A stretch of 64,000 nucleotides of DNA from the NCBI GenBank assembly GCA_958510875.1, contig OY294069.1, forward strand, positions 162,997,111-163,061,110, read 5' to 3'. The position numbers and the translations under genes are program-made. Position 1 is the stretch's first letter, and each line of letters starts with the position of its first letter. The notes beneath the pieces were generated by a model, which was given only the letters and a program-made list of their open reading frames with translations, did not search any database and was not told where the DNA came from. Shown piece by piece: positions 10,618 through 20,540 of this stretch. The stretch comes from Endomychus coccineus (lineage: Eukaryota > Arthropoda > Insecta > Coleoptera > Endomychidae).

Positions 10618-11783
10618 ACTTTTAGTGTATTAGATTTTATATATTTTGAAACTGCACTCTAAGGAATTAATAACTCATAGTAAATATAAATCACCAATTA
10701 AACATTCAATGTTTCTAAGACACTCATCCATAGAACTTTCAATAGACCAAAAATGCCGGTGAAACAACTGAATTCGATTTAGGATCGATTCCATCAGCTG
10801 ATAAAGATTGTTCCCTGCAGACGAAATTCTAGGCGTGTCTATAGTAGATTCATAGGCATGAAAATAGATAGATTATCGAAGGAGACGAAGGAATCTCTGT
10901 AATTAATTAATAAAGTTGAAAAGATGTATCTAGCTATAGTGTTACATCTTACACCGTAAATAATGTTGTTCATGTGTCTAATGGACCAACTCTTGGGTTA
11001 TACGATATTTTCAATTTTTAATAGTCTTCCTCCGAGGTAACTGGATCTTTTCATATGGCGTGGAATATAAAATGTCTGTACCTCCCACTCAGTCTGTCAC
11101 TATTAATGATATACACATTTCTGAATTTAATTAGACTAATTATCATTTGTTTTCCTTGATGTAGGTAATGCAATTCGTGCTTTTAACGACTATTTTTCTT
11201 ACAGACTGATGAGGATTATCGTTTCATCTTCACTTCTCTGGAATGAACTGCTGGAAATCCTCGTCATATGAGGAACGTTTGCAAATAGAATCATTATCTC
11301 TAGTCGTGGAACTGATAACTTGGTGATAAATTGCTTAACGCACTGTTCAGGTACCCTGACATGAGGTATCTTCTGGGATCGACAATAACCTCGTGCAAAG
11401 AGCTCTAAACACTATGATTAATGAAGGCACTCAGATTGAGTCAAATTGAATACTCCTCTCAGTCATCAAAATCAAAATGATGCTGTATAAAGACTGAGGA
11501 TGAGATACTGAACATATTAAGATGAAATCCGATTGCAAATATACGAAATCTGTAGAAATAGCCCGAAAGAGTAGTTTTTTTATCCGTAACTCCTGGTGAT
11601 ACTCTACGATGATGTTACAATTAGCTCTCCATGTTATATTGAAGATGCAGATTTTCGAATCCAGTGAACATCTTCTCCCCAAAATTGGCTTAAAATTTTA
11701 GAGCATTTATCGCAATTGCGTTACTTTTCATCGGTTTACATTGTAATTATGACTAAAGAGGATAATGCTTCTATAATACAGCA
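10618..11783. other. No recognised gene
   Basis: AT-rich sequence with short ORFs only. No domain could be assigned. Confidence 0.35.
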
Positions 11784-12070
11784 GTGTACTTATTAGCATT
11801 ACAATACCCAGGTGGCAAATGTATGATGTCAAAGGAATTGGAAAAGGTGCTTGAAAAAAGTAAAGGGAATTTCGGATTGCAAAAAAATAAACTTGAAACT
11901 GCTATTGATGTAATGCCGTTTGAATATTATGGTTTCATTCCTGATAAAGCTTCAGGAAAGGAAAATCCGAAACCCTTTAGGTAATTCTATTCCAGATAAG
12001 ACTGTAAAACGTTTGAGGCATTTGATGAAGAAGCATTTTGGAGAAAAATGGTAAACTAGGGGAGACCTTT
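11784..12070 (+). pseudogene. Unrecognised coding-like stretch with one frameshift
   Basis: A 66-codon frame (11784-11984) rich in Lys and Glu runs into a stop. A +1 frame continues NSIPDKTVKRLRHLMKKHFG, giving about 90 residues of protein-like composition. A lysine-rich helical stretch (KELEKVLEKSKGNF) is followed by MPFEYYGFIPDK. I do not recognise the family. It could be a scrap of a mobile-element protein or a decayed host exon. Confidence 0.3.
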
Positions 12071-12259
12071 TGTGGTATAAAAGCTTATAAGTCAATATCG
12101 AAGGAAGAAACGAAGACTTTCTAGAAATCAATGAACAACAAGAAGATGAAAACGAGGTATGTGACTGCCTGCGCGAAGAAACTTATTTTGTGTATTCAGG
12201 TAGTAGATTTTAACTCGCTTTGTTCATTTTGAACGGCAAAATAGAAAGTTCAGTACACT

Positions 12260-13075
12260 TAGTCATAGACCGTTGTAAGCTATCCTCTGCTATGTTTTTC
12301 AGGGGGTATTTGGATACCCCGCTGCTCTCTGGCCGGTTTATTCGCTCTCCCTTTCCCTTTCCAACCTAAGTGACCTAGAATCCAGGTCAGGTTGAGCCTG
12401 TTTCCACCGGCTATCCTGTTAAGGATCTCCTTGATATCCCTGTCAAGCCTCGAGGACACAATCGGGCATTTCAGTGCGCTTGACTGTCCGTAAGATCTAG
12501 ATGGTCTGATTTAACTTACCAGAGCCGAGTAGTTTCTCCGTACATTTGTAGATGGCAAGCATCTCGGCTTGGAAGACTGCGTTGAGATCCCCCATTTGTA
12601 CAGAGTACCCATCATTATATCTAGAGCCGCAAAAGCCTTCTCCGACTCTTGTGTTCATTGTAGACCCATCCGTATACCAAATTGGGCCATGCTTTGGCAT
12701 GCGTCCATTCTTCCATTCCTCCCTCGACGGGATGACGACCCTAAAATGCTCCACGAACCACAGGGGTTTGATTCTGTATTGCGGTTCTAATATACGGGAT
12801 TGCTCGGCACTTCATCTCTTTAGGGAGCCATTGAAGCTAAGCCTGTAGACCGCCACCATTGCGAGATTCCTCATTGTCATTGATAGGGGTAGTACGCCCA
12901 GCAAGGCCCTCAATGCTCCAGTCGGTGTACTCTTCCTCGTGGATGTGATGATTCTGAGGAAAAGCCAGAAGCTTCTGACATTGTAACCTAACAAGCGATG
13001 CTTCGGTTTGCGTAATGTTTTTTCCACGCAAGAAATAAGACGCAAAATTCCCTTGTTCACAAAAATCTTCAAGGC
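12260..13075 (-). pseudogene. Non-LTR retrotransposon RT thumb plus RNase H (copy 2)
   Basis: Minus strand, from 13072 downwards: TGALRALLGVLPLS (the region after the RT palm that in relatives reads 'STPTAALExLLxLPPL'), then AMVAVYRLSF. An RNase H domain follows at 12754-12497 with IWYTDGSTMNTRVGEGF and GDLNAVFQAEMLAIY. The TDGS aspartate and the VFQAE glutamate are present, but the domain ends early after about 85 residues and the two parts are in different frames. The upstream polymerase and the 3' zinc knuckle are missing. It is a diverged paralogue of 3280-4115. Confidence 0.7.
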
Positions 13076-13086
13076 TGCTTGCTTTC

Positions 13087-13245
13087 GATGGGTATCAAAA
13101 CCGATCTGGATGACATATCAGTCTGAAAATAGTAATGCGTTCTAGTTAAAAATGGTACATCACAATTGTCACATGGGATTTTCAATTGTGGCGTCATGTG
13201 TTTTATTTTTCAGGAACTTTTCAGCTTGCCCTCTATAATAATTTC
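13087..13245. repeat. Short dispersed repeat, copy 1 (partner 52007-52160)
   Basis: About 155 bp matching 52007-52160, including GCGTTCTAGTTAAA, ATGGTACATCACAA and GGAACTTTTCA. The end TTTTCAGGAACTTTTCAGC resembles the end of the mariner relic at 30710-30735 (TTTTCAGGGACTTTTCACC). The repeat may therefore be the tail of a mariner-like MITE. Confidence 0.6.
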
Positions 13246-13536
13246 AATTTCTACAACCAAGAATATTATTCAGCAACCTATTATGGAGAAAGGGCAAGAG
13301 ATAATCAACTGAAGAAACCGTCACAAATGAGGATTGTTTCATTTATGCTTTGAAAACGCTGAAATTAGGCCCCACACATTTTCCAAATGACAACTAAACT
13401 TGATTGATGAATTTATTAATTTTCCATTCAGAAAATAATGCGGTAAAACTTAAATCAGGTAATGAATAAGATACTCTTTTAAACGATTCTGAGGTACCTT
13501 GTACCGGGAATATGGATACATTAGAATATAAAAGAA

Positions 13537-13572
13537 ATTAATTAATAACTGTCCGGACAGTTAATTAATCAA
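13537..13572. repeat. Short palindrome
   Basis: The arms around the centre TCCGGA read AATAACTGTCC and GGACAGTT-AATT, giving a near-perfect hairpin of roughly 15 pairs in AT-rich sequence. No element end was identified. Confidence 0.6.
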
Positions 13573-13931
13573 GATTCGCAAAATGTGATTAAAGAAATTA
13601 CTTTTTACAAAAATTTGCGCATCCCGTTTTGGGATGTCACTCACATTGAGAATACGGTTATACTCTAATTGCACGATCTACTGCATAGATCCCAGAAAAT
13701 GATTATTCTCCCTAAGAAATGAATGTTTCGTAGCAATCATATACTCAGTGGGTACAACACCATTCCTTGTTGAGTGAATATCATGAACTATGAAATTAAT
13801 AGAATTATTCACTTACTTTGGTGTGGGGAAATTATGGGTGATTATACTCAAAGAATTAATGTTTCTATGATGAAAAATCGATGGTAGAACCCATTACTTT
13901 ATGGTAGTTTATCATTATCTATAATGAAAGA

Positions 13932-14122
13932 ACAATTACTTTGTTTTTATAGCACTTTTAATAATAACAGGAAAACGTTACTATAGTTTCAACACCAAGT
14001 GCCATTATCAAAACGATTCAAAATTATTATAAATTATCTGTTTGATAATGGCAGTTCGGTATTGAAACTATGATAAAGTTTTCATGTTATTATCAAAAGT
14101 GCTATAAAAACAAGCTAATTGT
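13932..14122. mobile_element. 191-bp MITE with arms covering most of its length
   Basis: The left arm starts ACAATTACTTTGTTTTTATA, and the right arm is its imperfect complement, ending AAACAAGCTAATTGT. The inverted repeat runs about 85 bp on each side of a short AT-rich centre. There is no coding capacity. The target duplication is unclear, so I do not name a superfamily. Confidence 0.7.
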
Positions 14123-14573
14123 ACCTTCATTTAATCGTGTCTATGATATTTTACCGAAAACTTTAAATAACTGGCATCAAAGTTGTTTTTTTGTTGGTCC
14201 TGAGTCTCCCAGTGATACTTCTGAACCGCTTGCAGCTTCATAAAGTAGATCTGAAGTACAAGGCCTGAATGCTCAATACCGACAGCAAAATAAATGTTCT
14301 ATTTATTACTTGTAACATTTATAAGGACTTCCTTTTTGTGTATGAATAAGTGTTCTTTCCAGCTCAGTTTCCTTTGCAATACTACGCCTAGATATTCCAT
14401 CGTCCTGGTAAGTTATAGCATCTTTTCAAACAAAACACTAAAAATTAAAGAACACGAAAAATCCTAGAAAAGAACCTATCGGGATGAGATGTTTTTGAGA
14501 AAATGATGAGGAATTTAATTTTTTATTGAGTTAATCATCCAATAATAAATTACTAATGTTCAACAGCACTCAC
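14123..14573. other. No recognised gene
   Basis: AT-rich spacer. I see nothing in it beyond chance ORFs. Confidence 0.35.
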
Positions 14574-15716
14574 TGTACGTGTTATCCTCGGGAGAGAATC
14601 TACTAGGCCGGAGAGAAACTGGCGGTAGATTCAGCAAGCAACACCTCTTCGCGGTTCTCGAGACAAGAAACCCTTCGGGGCCAAACTAACGTTGCCACTG
14701 CAAAAGATCCGGTGAACTGGGCACCGCATACATTTTCACCTCTAAAACCACGACCCCGTGCCTTCTTATCCCAGGGATGCTGGTCGGAACGGATTCACGG
14801 ACCTGGTAGACACATGCGGAAGGTCAAACTTGAACGAGGCCGACGATGGTTCGTAAACGTAGCTTAGGCTAACACGAGCAGGCGAGTGGGGCTATTCCTC
14901 ATGAGTCAGGGGGAATAGCTAGCAAGTACCGTGCCTGTTGCACCATAGGTAACGCAGGTTCTCGCTTAAAGTAACCTAGGCCTGCCTGAGCAGGGGCGAA
15001 GAAAGGTACCGCTGCGAAACGTCAGGTAAACGGTGCACCACATGTCGTTTACCCATAAAAACCACGGCGCAGTGCCTTCTTATCCCAGATGGCTGGTCTG
15101 AACGGATTCACGGCCGTGGTGGCATATGCGGTAGGCTATTTGAACGAAAGCCGAACGTTTACTCGTAGCGTTCCTGGTGAAACAGGTAATTACGAGGAGG
15201 TAGAATTGACCATAGCCCAGAAGGGGCAGTATATGAGTCTAGCAAGCAAGCTCCATTTCGGGTATGCACGGGACAGGGTCCTAGGTATGCCTGAGATGGG
15301 ACCGACTAAAGTAGTCCCGCCGGGGGCGAAAAAGCTGCCTCTGCGTGGGTATTATGCTGCACCACATGGCTTTACTCATAAAGTCCGGTGTCTGTGCTTC
15401 TTATCCCAGATTTCTGGGCAATTGATTCGCGGTCAGGGCAACAAATGTGGAAGACCGATGATAAGAGGTCGACGGCGACTCGTCAAACGGGAGCTGTTAT
15501 AAATTATAACACAAACACGAGTAGACAGGGGGAGAGGGGCCCAGACGGTTCAAAAGACCGCCTCCTCTCCAATTAAGGCGTTGGTCTCTGTCGGGCAGTG
15601 GCGTGCTGCTTATGTTAGGGGAGGGCAAGTCACAAACAGGTCTAGAGTCCGCTGGGCGGCCAGGCCGGGGGGGACCGAGGTCCTACCCCACAGTTATCAA
15701 CGTGTACGTGTTATCC
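14574..15716 (+). mobile_element. GC-rich retroposon with 14-bp target duplication (copy 1)
   Basis: A conspicuously GC-rich 1,115-bp body (14588-15702) is flanked by identical 14-bp direct repeats, TGTACGTGTTATCC (14574-14587 and 15703-15716). Inside, a block recurs three times at 14725, 15034 and 15359 (about 309 and 325 bp apart). Each has CACCACATG-like sequence, a TTTAC-CATAAA box and CTTATCCCAGA. The right part contains a strong hairpin (GGAGAGG with CCTCTCC, 15529-15571). The body ends in CCCCACAGTTAT without poly(A). A second copy at 61762-62475 ends at the same box. Long ORFs inside (for example 137 codons at 15089) have no domain and are broken in copy 2. It is most likely a non-autonomous retroposon or the 5' leader of an R1-like element. 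Confidence 0.65.
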
Positions 15717-15829
15717 AAAAAAATCCTTGGCTTCACGTGAAGGCGATATCAATGAATGGCCAGCGCTATTGTGTGACTCCCCTGGACTTCCCTTTGTGAG
15801 GGTATGTATATACTTTGGCCACATGAAAA

Positions 15830-16950
15830 GAAAACTTAGAACAGCGTGTGAGCCAGCGGTGGAGTGTTGGGCGAGGAGATAGCCATGTAATGATTGATTG
15901 AGACTTTTCTGATACAATGGCCATCATCGCTGGTGTTTCATGTTGAAAATCTGTTGAATGTGACCTCCTGTCTCATTCGCAACTTTGTGGATGATGGTAC
16001 CTACACTGCATACCACTTTGATCTCTACAACCCCTATAAGAGAAATTGCATTAACCTTGATTCTTTTCTTTGACAAACAGTACTTTAGGACACGTCGAAT
16101 CTGTGCTTTGCACATTATAAGGAGCTCCTGGGATGTGAAGTAGCTCTTGGCACGGAATAGAAAACCAAAATTTTTTAGAGCTGTTTTCGCAATGGCCCTC
16201 ACATGGTCATCTCATGAGGAGATGCTGTTTGTGGTGATCTCGAGCATGGATTTCGAAAACTTCATGGGAATAGTTGTACCTGACATCATCATGTTAGGGA
16301 TTGTGGGATCCGCATTCCAGGAGAAGATCCAAGCTTGAGTTTTGATTGCATTAAATTCTACTAGCTTATCAGTTAAGCTATAGACAAAACAAGTGGTCAC
16401 TTCCAACAGATCGTTGATATGAAGCAGAAAAATTGGGGGCCAATAGAGGTCCCTGGGGAACACCAACGTTATCGACATTGTATCGAAGGAAACTCCGTGA
16501 ACCATTACATGAAGTGATCTCTATCCGAGAGAAAACTCGATAATAAGCGACAAGGTTGATTCGGCAAACCATATGACGTAAGTTTCCCAAGACGGCCGAA
16601 TGTTTTGGAGATATCCAATGCTACAGCTACAGATTCCCCATAGTCCAATAGTTTGCGACCATAGATGTGTTACGTAGGCAAGCGGGTCTCCTGTTGGAAA
16701 ACTACTGACGAAAGCCACAATGCCGGTCATTCAAGAGTTTGGAGCCGTCTAGATATTAAATGAGCTCGATGTTGATTGCCTTGTAAGAAGTGTCGTCTAT
16801 GTTGATAAACCTTGAACAATTAAAGCACTGAGAATCATTGACGCGATACAACCCGATTTTTGCCAGAGATTTATCCAGAATGGGGCTTCTCGAGTGAACT
16901 TTACCCAGCGTAGTGGTGTAGATCATTAAGTTGATGTAATTTTCCATACA
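15830..16950 (-). pseudogene. Non-LTR reverse transcriptase, decayed and rearranged (family A)
   Basis: Minus-strand reading shows non-LTR RT boxes in three frames: an STGDPLAYVTHLW-like box near 16700, GVPQGPLLAP near 16460, FLLHINDLLEVTT, then LVEFNAIKTQA near 16360 and FLFRAKSYFTSQELL near 16160. The catalytic YADD section is missing between LLEVTT and LVEFNA. A box reading FVDDGT lies instead on the plus strand at 15984-16001, so a local inversion is likely. The 3' end (near 15840, CGTGTGAGCC) is shared with 22200 and 50547. Other copies are at 22146-22870, 23290-23735 and 62525-63010. It is not functional. Confidence 0.7.
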
Positions 16951-17074
16951 TAACGTTTCAATCCAATTAAAATATCGATCACACTTCTTATTCTTTTGTT
17001 TGTTTGTTGATTCACGAGCATTTTTACAGAGACCAATGTTAATGTGTTATTAGCGAGCTCCACTGGCATTTATA

Positions 17075-17679
17075 CAGGGTGTCCTCGAACTGCGTGGCCA
17101 AAATAAAGCCGAAGATTCTTTGATTCGAAAAAAAGTTGATGAGCCTTTTTACTTTGGCCTCAAGTGTCTTGTTTACCCGGTAGAGGGCTTCAAAATTCCA
17201 AAAATAATTTAGTTTTTTCGGTATAACTTGAGAGCGTGATGAAGAACTTTTACAATATTCAGCAGGTGAGTTACTGTCAATAATGACCATTTTTGAGAGT
17301 GGAGCACAGAGCCTTAGAGACCATAGAAATGACTCAAACTTGAGGATGTAACGGGAAAAGTGTCCAGAACTCTTTTGTGGTCGATGTAATTCACTCGATA
17401 TTTTTTATGTAGATAGCCTATCTAATTTGTAAACTTTTCTTACTCCTAGAGAATTTCGATAAAATCAACGGATTAGCTTGAAAAAATTAATTTTCGAGTC
17501 TCTGCAATTTTGGCTTACTAATTTTACTTGATTAAAATACCTTAGTTGCCTTTGCTTTTCTAATGTCATTTTGGCATTTGAAGAATTTATTCTCAAAACT
17601 GTCAGTTTTTACTTTGCTTTCCGTAAAAATTTTATAAAATTATGGCTCAAAATTTCACTAACACTGAAATGGTTGATAT
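17075..17679 (+). repeat. Left terminal inverted repeat including transposase ATG
   Basis: Pairs with 18801-19395 over its full length. It contains the 5' untranslated leader (17075-17641) and the first codons (MAQNFTNTEMVD) of the transposase. Identity stays high right up to the inner boundary after GGTTGATAT and then stops at once. Confidence 0.85.
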
Positions 17680-18667
17680 GTTATTGATTTATGGACTTTG
17701 TCGTTGCAATGGCCGTAGAAGGGAAAGATATCCGCATCGCAGAATTCCAAATCGGCAAACCTTCGCGAAACTGGCAAATTTGAAGCAAATCGCAGAGAAA
17801 CTGGACGCAGACGTACAAGAAGGACGTTAGAGTTCGAAGAAGCGATACTGGAAGAGGTTGAAACTGAACCTGGGATAAGCACACTAAGTTTGGGACTTCG
17901 TATTGGAGCCTCAAAATCATTAGTTCATAATGTACTGAAAGAAGAACTGTTGTATCCCTATCATATTAAAACAGTTCAAGACTTATTGCCCATGGATCCA
18001 GGTCATCGGCTAGATTTCTGTCGGCTTATTGTCCAAAGACAAAACGCAAACCCCAATTTTTGTAGAAGAATTCTGTTCACGGACGAAGATACTTTCACGA
18101 GATGTGGTCTTTTTAACCTCCATAATGAACATTTCTATGCCGATGAAAATCCTCATGAAACGGAAGTTACATATTTTCAGAATCAAACTAAAATCAATGT
18201 TTGGGTTGGAATTGTGGATAACTTTATTATTGGCCCTACCGTTATACCCGATCGATTGAACGAGGAGAACTACTTGAACTTTTTGGAACAAAGGCTACTT
18301 GAACTGTTGGAAGACTTGCCCTTACACATTCGTCGTGGCCTGGTTTATCCATGATGGTGCACCTCCTCATTTCACATTAGCTGTGAGGCGACATTTGAAT
18401 GCGGAATATCCAGATCGCTGGATAGGTAGAGGACACGATGCACCAGTGAACTGGCCGGCCCGCTCCCCTGATTTGACGCCCTGCGACTTCTTTCTATGGG
18501 GCGCTTTGAAGTCGAAAGTTTATGCAGCTCCAGTAAACACACGAGAGGAATTGTTGCAACGAATTAATAATGAAGCGGATTTATTGAAGAATGATCCTGA
18601 AATACTAGCCAGAGTTCAATCCAATTTCTTGGAACGAATTAATTTGTGTATTCAGGAAAATGGGTAA
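17642..18667 (+). pseudogene. IS630/Tc1-mariner transposase (DUF4817-type), two frameshifts
   Basis: The start is set by ATG 17642 (MAQNFTNTEMVDMLLIYG, the N-terminal helix-turn-helix of DUF4817-type proteins). After IPNRQTF near 17755 a small deletion shifts the frame; the correct reading resumes as LRETGKFEANRRETGR (frame of 17761). It continues through YPYHIKTVQDL and ILFTDEDTF (first catalytic Asp, codon 18082). A second one-base shift at about 18335-18345 leads into AWFIHDGAPPHF (second Asp, codon 18353) and SPDLTPCDFFLWG (third Asp, codon 18485). The second and third Asp are separated by 43 residues, wider than the 34 of mariner. All three acidic residues survive, so the break is recent. 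The product would have bound the element ends in the nucleus. Confidence 0.8.
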
Positions 18668-18800
18668 CATTTCGAACAATTGATGCCTTAGCGATTTCCC
18701 AAAAAGTTTTGTTGTTTCTTTTAATTTAGCATTTGTTTTTCTCAAATAATCACATCGTTTCCCCATTTCTATTGTTTTTATTATTCGTGTTTTACCGAAA

Positions 18801-19395
18801 TATTAACCATTTCAGTGTTAGTGAAATTTTGAGCCATAATTTTATAAAATTTTCACGGAAAGCAAAGTAAAAACTGATAGTTTTGAGAATAAATTCTCCA
18901 AATGCCAAAATGACATTAGAAAAGCAAGGGCAACTAAGGTATTTTAATCAAGTAAAATTAATAAGCCAAAATTGCAGAGACTGGAAAATTATTTTTTTCA
19001 AGCTAACCCGTTGATTTTATCAAAATTTTCTAAGAGTAAGAAAAGTTTCGAAATTAGATAAGCTATCTACGTAAAAAATATAGAGTGAATTACATTGACC
19101 ACAAAAAAGTTCTGGACACTTTTCCCGTTACATCCTCAAGTTTGAGCCATTTCTGGTCTCTAAGATTCTATGCTCCACTCTCAAAAACGGCTATTATTGA
19201 CAGTAACTCAGCTGCCAAATATTGTAAAAGTCACGTTCTCAAGTTATACCGAAAAAACAAAATTGTTTTTGCAACTTAGAAGCCCTCTACCGGCTAAACA
19301 AGACACTTGAGGCAAAAGTAAAAAGGCTCATCAAATTTTTTTCGAATCAAAGAATCTTCGGTTTTATTTTAGACACGCAGTTCGAGGACACCCCG
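18801..19395 (-). repeat. Right terminal inverted repeat with inverted transposase start
   Basis: Complement of 17075-17679. On the minus strand it carries ATGGCTCAAAATTTC (ending at 18838), the same start as the transposase, then turns into the gene's own 3' flank after 13 codons. Any promoter in the repeat would therefore fire into the gene from both ends. Confidence 0.85.
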
Positions 19396-19439
19396 ATATT
19401 CATTAGCCTTAAAATCGCATACTTTTCCGGATCTGTGGA

Positions 19440-20540
19440 AAGTTTCAAAGTTAGTATCGGTTTTTGAAAAAGGTTATAGGCATGAGGTTACTAATCGTAT
19501 TCATTTCATGCCACTTCAGGTGTACCTCAAGGGTCAGTACTTGGACCACTCCTATTCAATTTGTTTATCAATGACATTTCTTCTCAATTTGTCTGTTATT
19601 TTCTTCTTTACGCAGACGATTTAAAACTCTACTCGGCAGTAAAGCATTATTTATGCTGTATCTCACTGCAGCATGACTTGGATGCACTCAGTACTTGGTG
19701 TGTAATAAATCATCTGGAGCTTAGTATTGGTAAGTGGTAATGACTTTCACCAACCAAATTACGCCTATTATTTACAATTACAAACTTAGTGACACAGCTC
19801 TTGCTCGTTCCTATGGTTTCAGAGACTTGGCAGTTTTGTTAGAAGTGAAATTGTCATTTGCATCTCACATTGAATCAATTGTTTCTAGCGCCTACAGAAT
19901 GCTGTGCTTTATCATCCGGAATTGCCGCCTATTTAACAATAGTGATTCAATAACGATATTACATAATTCATTTTTTCGTTCTAGGCTCGAATATGCTTCA
20001 ATTGTGTGGAACCCCCATTATAAAATTTATATAAACAAAATAGAGCGAGTGAATCGGCGTTTCCTGAAATATTTATCCTTCAAAGTTGATGGTAATCCAT
20101 CTATTGGATTTTCCCACTAGGCTCTATTAGATAGATTGTCAAGAGTTATATAAACGTAGGGAAATTCATAGTATTTAATTCCTTTATAAGGTCATTCATA
20201 ACCTGATTGACTGTCCTGTGATTTTATCAAGGCCGAATTTACATGTTACATCTGCTCACACCCGTTCCACACAAACATTTCATCTACCACTCTGCAGAAC
20301 AAATACGTCATTATTTTCCCCAATTTTCCAAATGTATAGATTCTACGAGATGATCGGTTTAACTATTGATATATTTTGTTGTAACCTTAATGATATTTGC
20401 AAAGCTGTGTATATTAGTTAATTTCAACTGCCACTCTGTAATTATATTATATGTACCCACCCCTAAGGTCTAGAAGGGATTTCTCCCGTTGAGCTAGTGT
20501 AATTAAATATTGAATGAATGAATAATAATAACAATAGATC
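19440..20540 (+). pseudogene. CR1/Jockey-like non-LTR element, 5'-truncated 3' end
   Basis: Plus-strand reading gives SGVPQGSVLGPLLFNLFIND near 19515 and LLYADDLKLYS near 19605 (catalytic YADD). The region after the palm follows in a second frame, with SFASHIESIVSSAYRMLCFI and RSRLEYASIVWNPHY near 19990. The frame changes once near 19730 and ends at GFSH* (20120). About 400 bp of 3' untranslated sequence ends in a TGAATGAATGAATAATAATAA tail near 20530, the simple-repeat tail typical of CR1/Jockey elements. The upstream endonuclease is absent. It abuts the right end of the transposon at 17075-19395. Confidence 0.75.

Larger units (their letters stand above)
17075..19395 (+). mobile_element. 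2.3-kb Tc1/mariner-superfamily transposon with ~600-bp TIRs
   Basis: Outer ends are CAGGGTGTCCTCGAACTGCG and CGCAGTTCGAGGACACCCCG. The inverted repeats run from 17075 to 17679 and from 18801 to 19395, about 600 bp each with scattered mismatches. The flanks are TTTATA and ATATTC, so the target duplication is TA or ATA. The left repeat contains the transposase start codon (17642) and about a dozen codons after it, so the right repeat carries an inverted copy of the same start (ends near 18838). The internal gene is frame-broken. Repeats this long are unusual for the superfamily. Confidence 0.85.

Noticed and set aside
11205..11240. CTGATGAG as a hammerhead core
   Set aside because: No GAAA box follows within hairpin distance and no flanking stem can be drawn.
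12552..12848. 98-codon plus-strand ORF
   Set aside because: Antisense to the RNase H frame (12754-12497 -), which carries the TDGS and VFQAE boxes.
15089..15799. ORFs of 137, 62 and 72 codons in the GC-rich retroposon
   Set aside because: High GC content lowers stop frequency. The frames have no domain and are not preserved in copy 2 (61762-62475).
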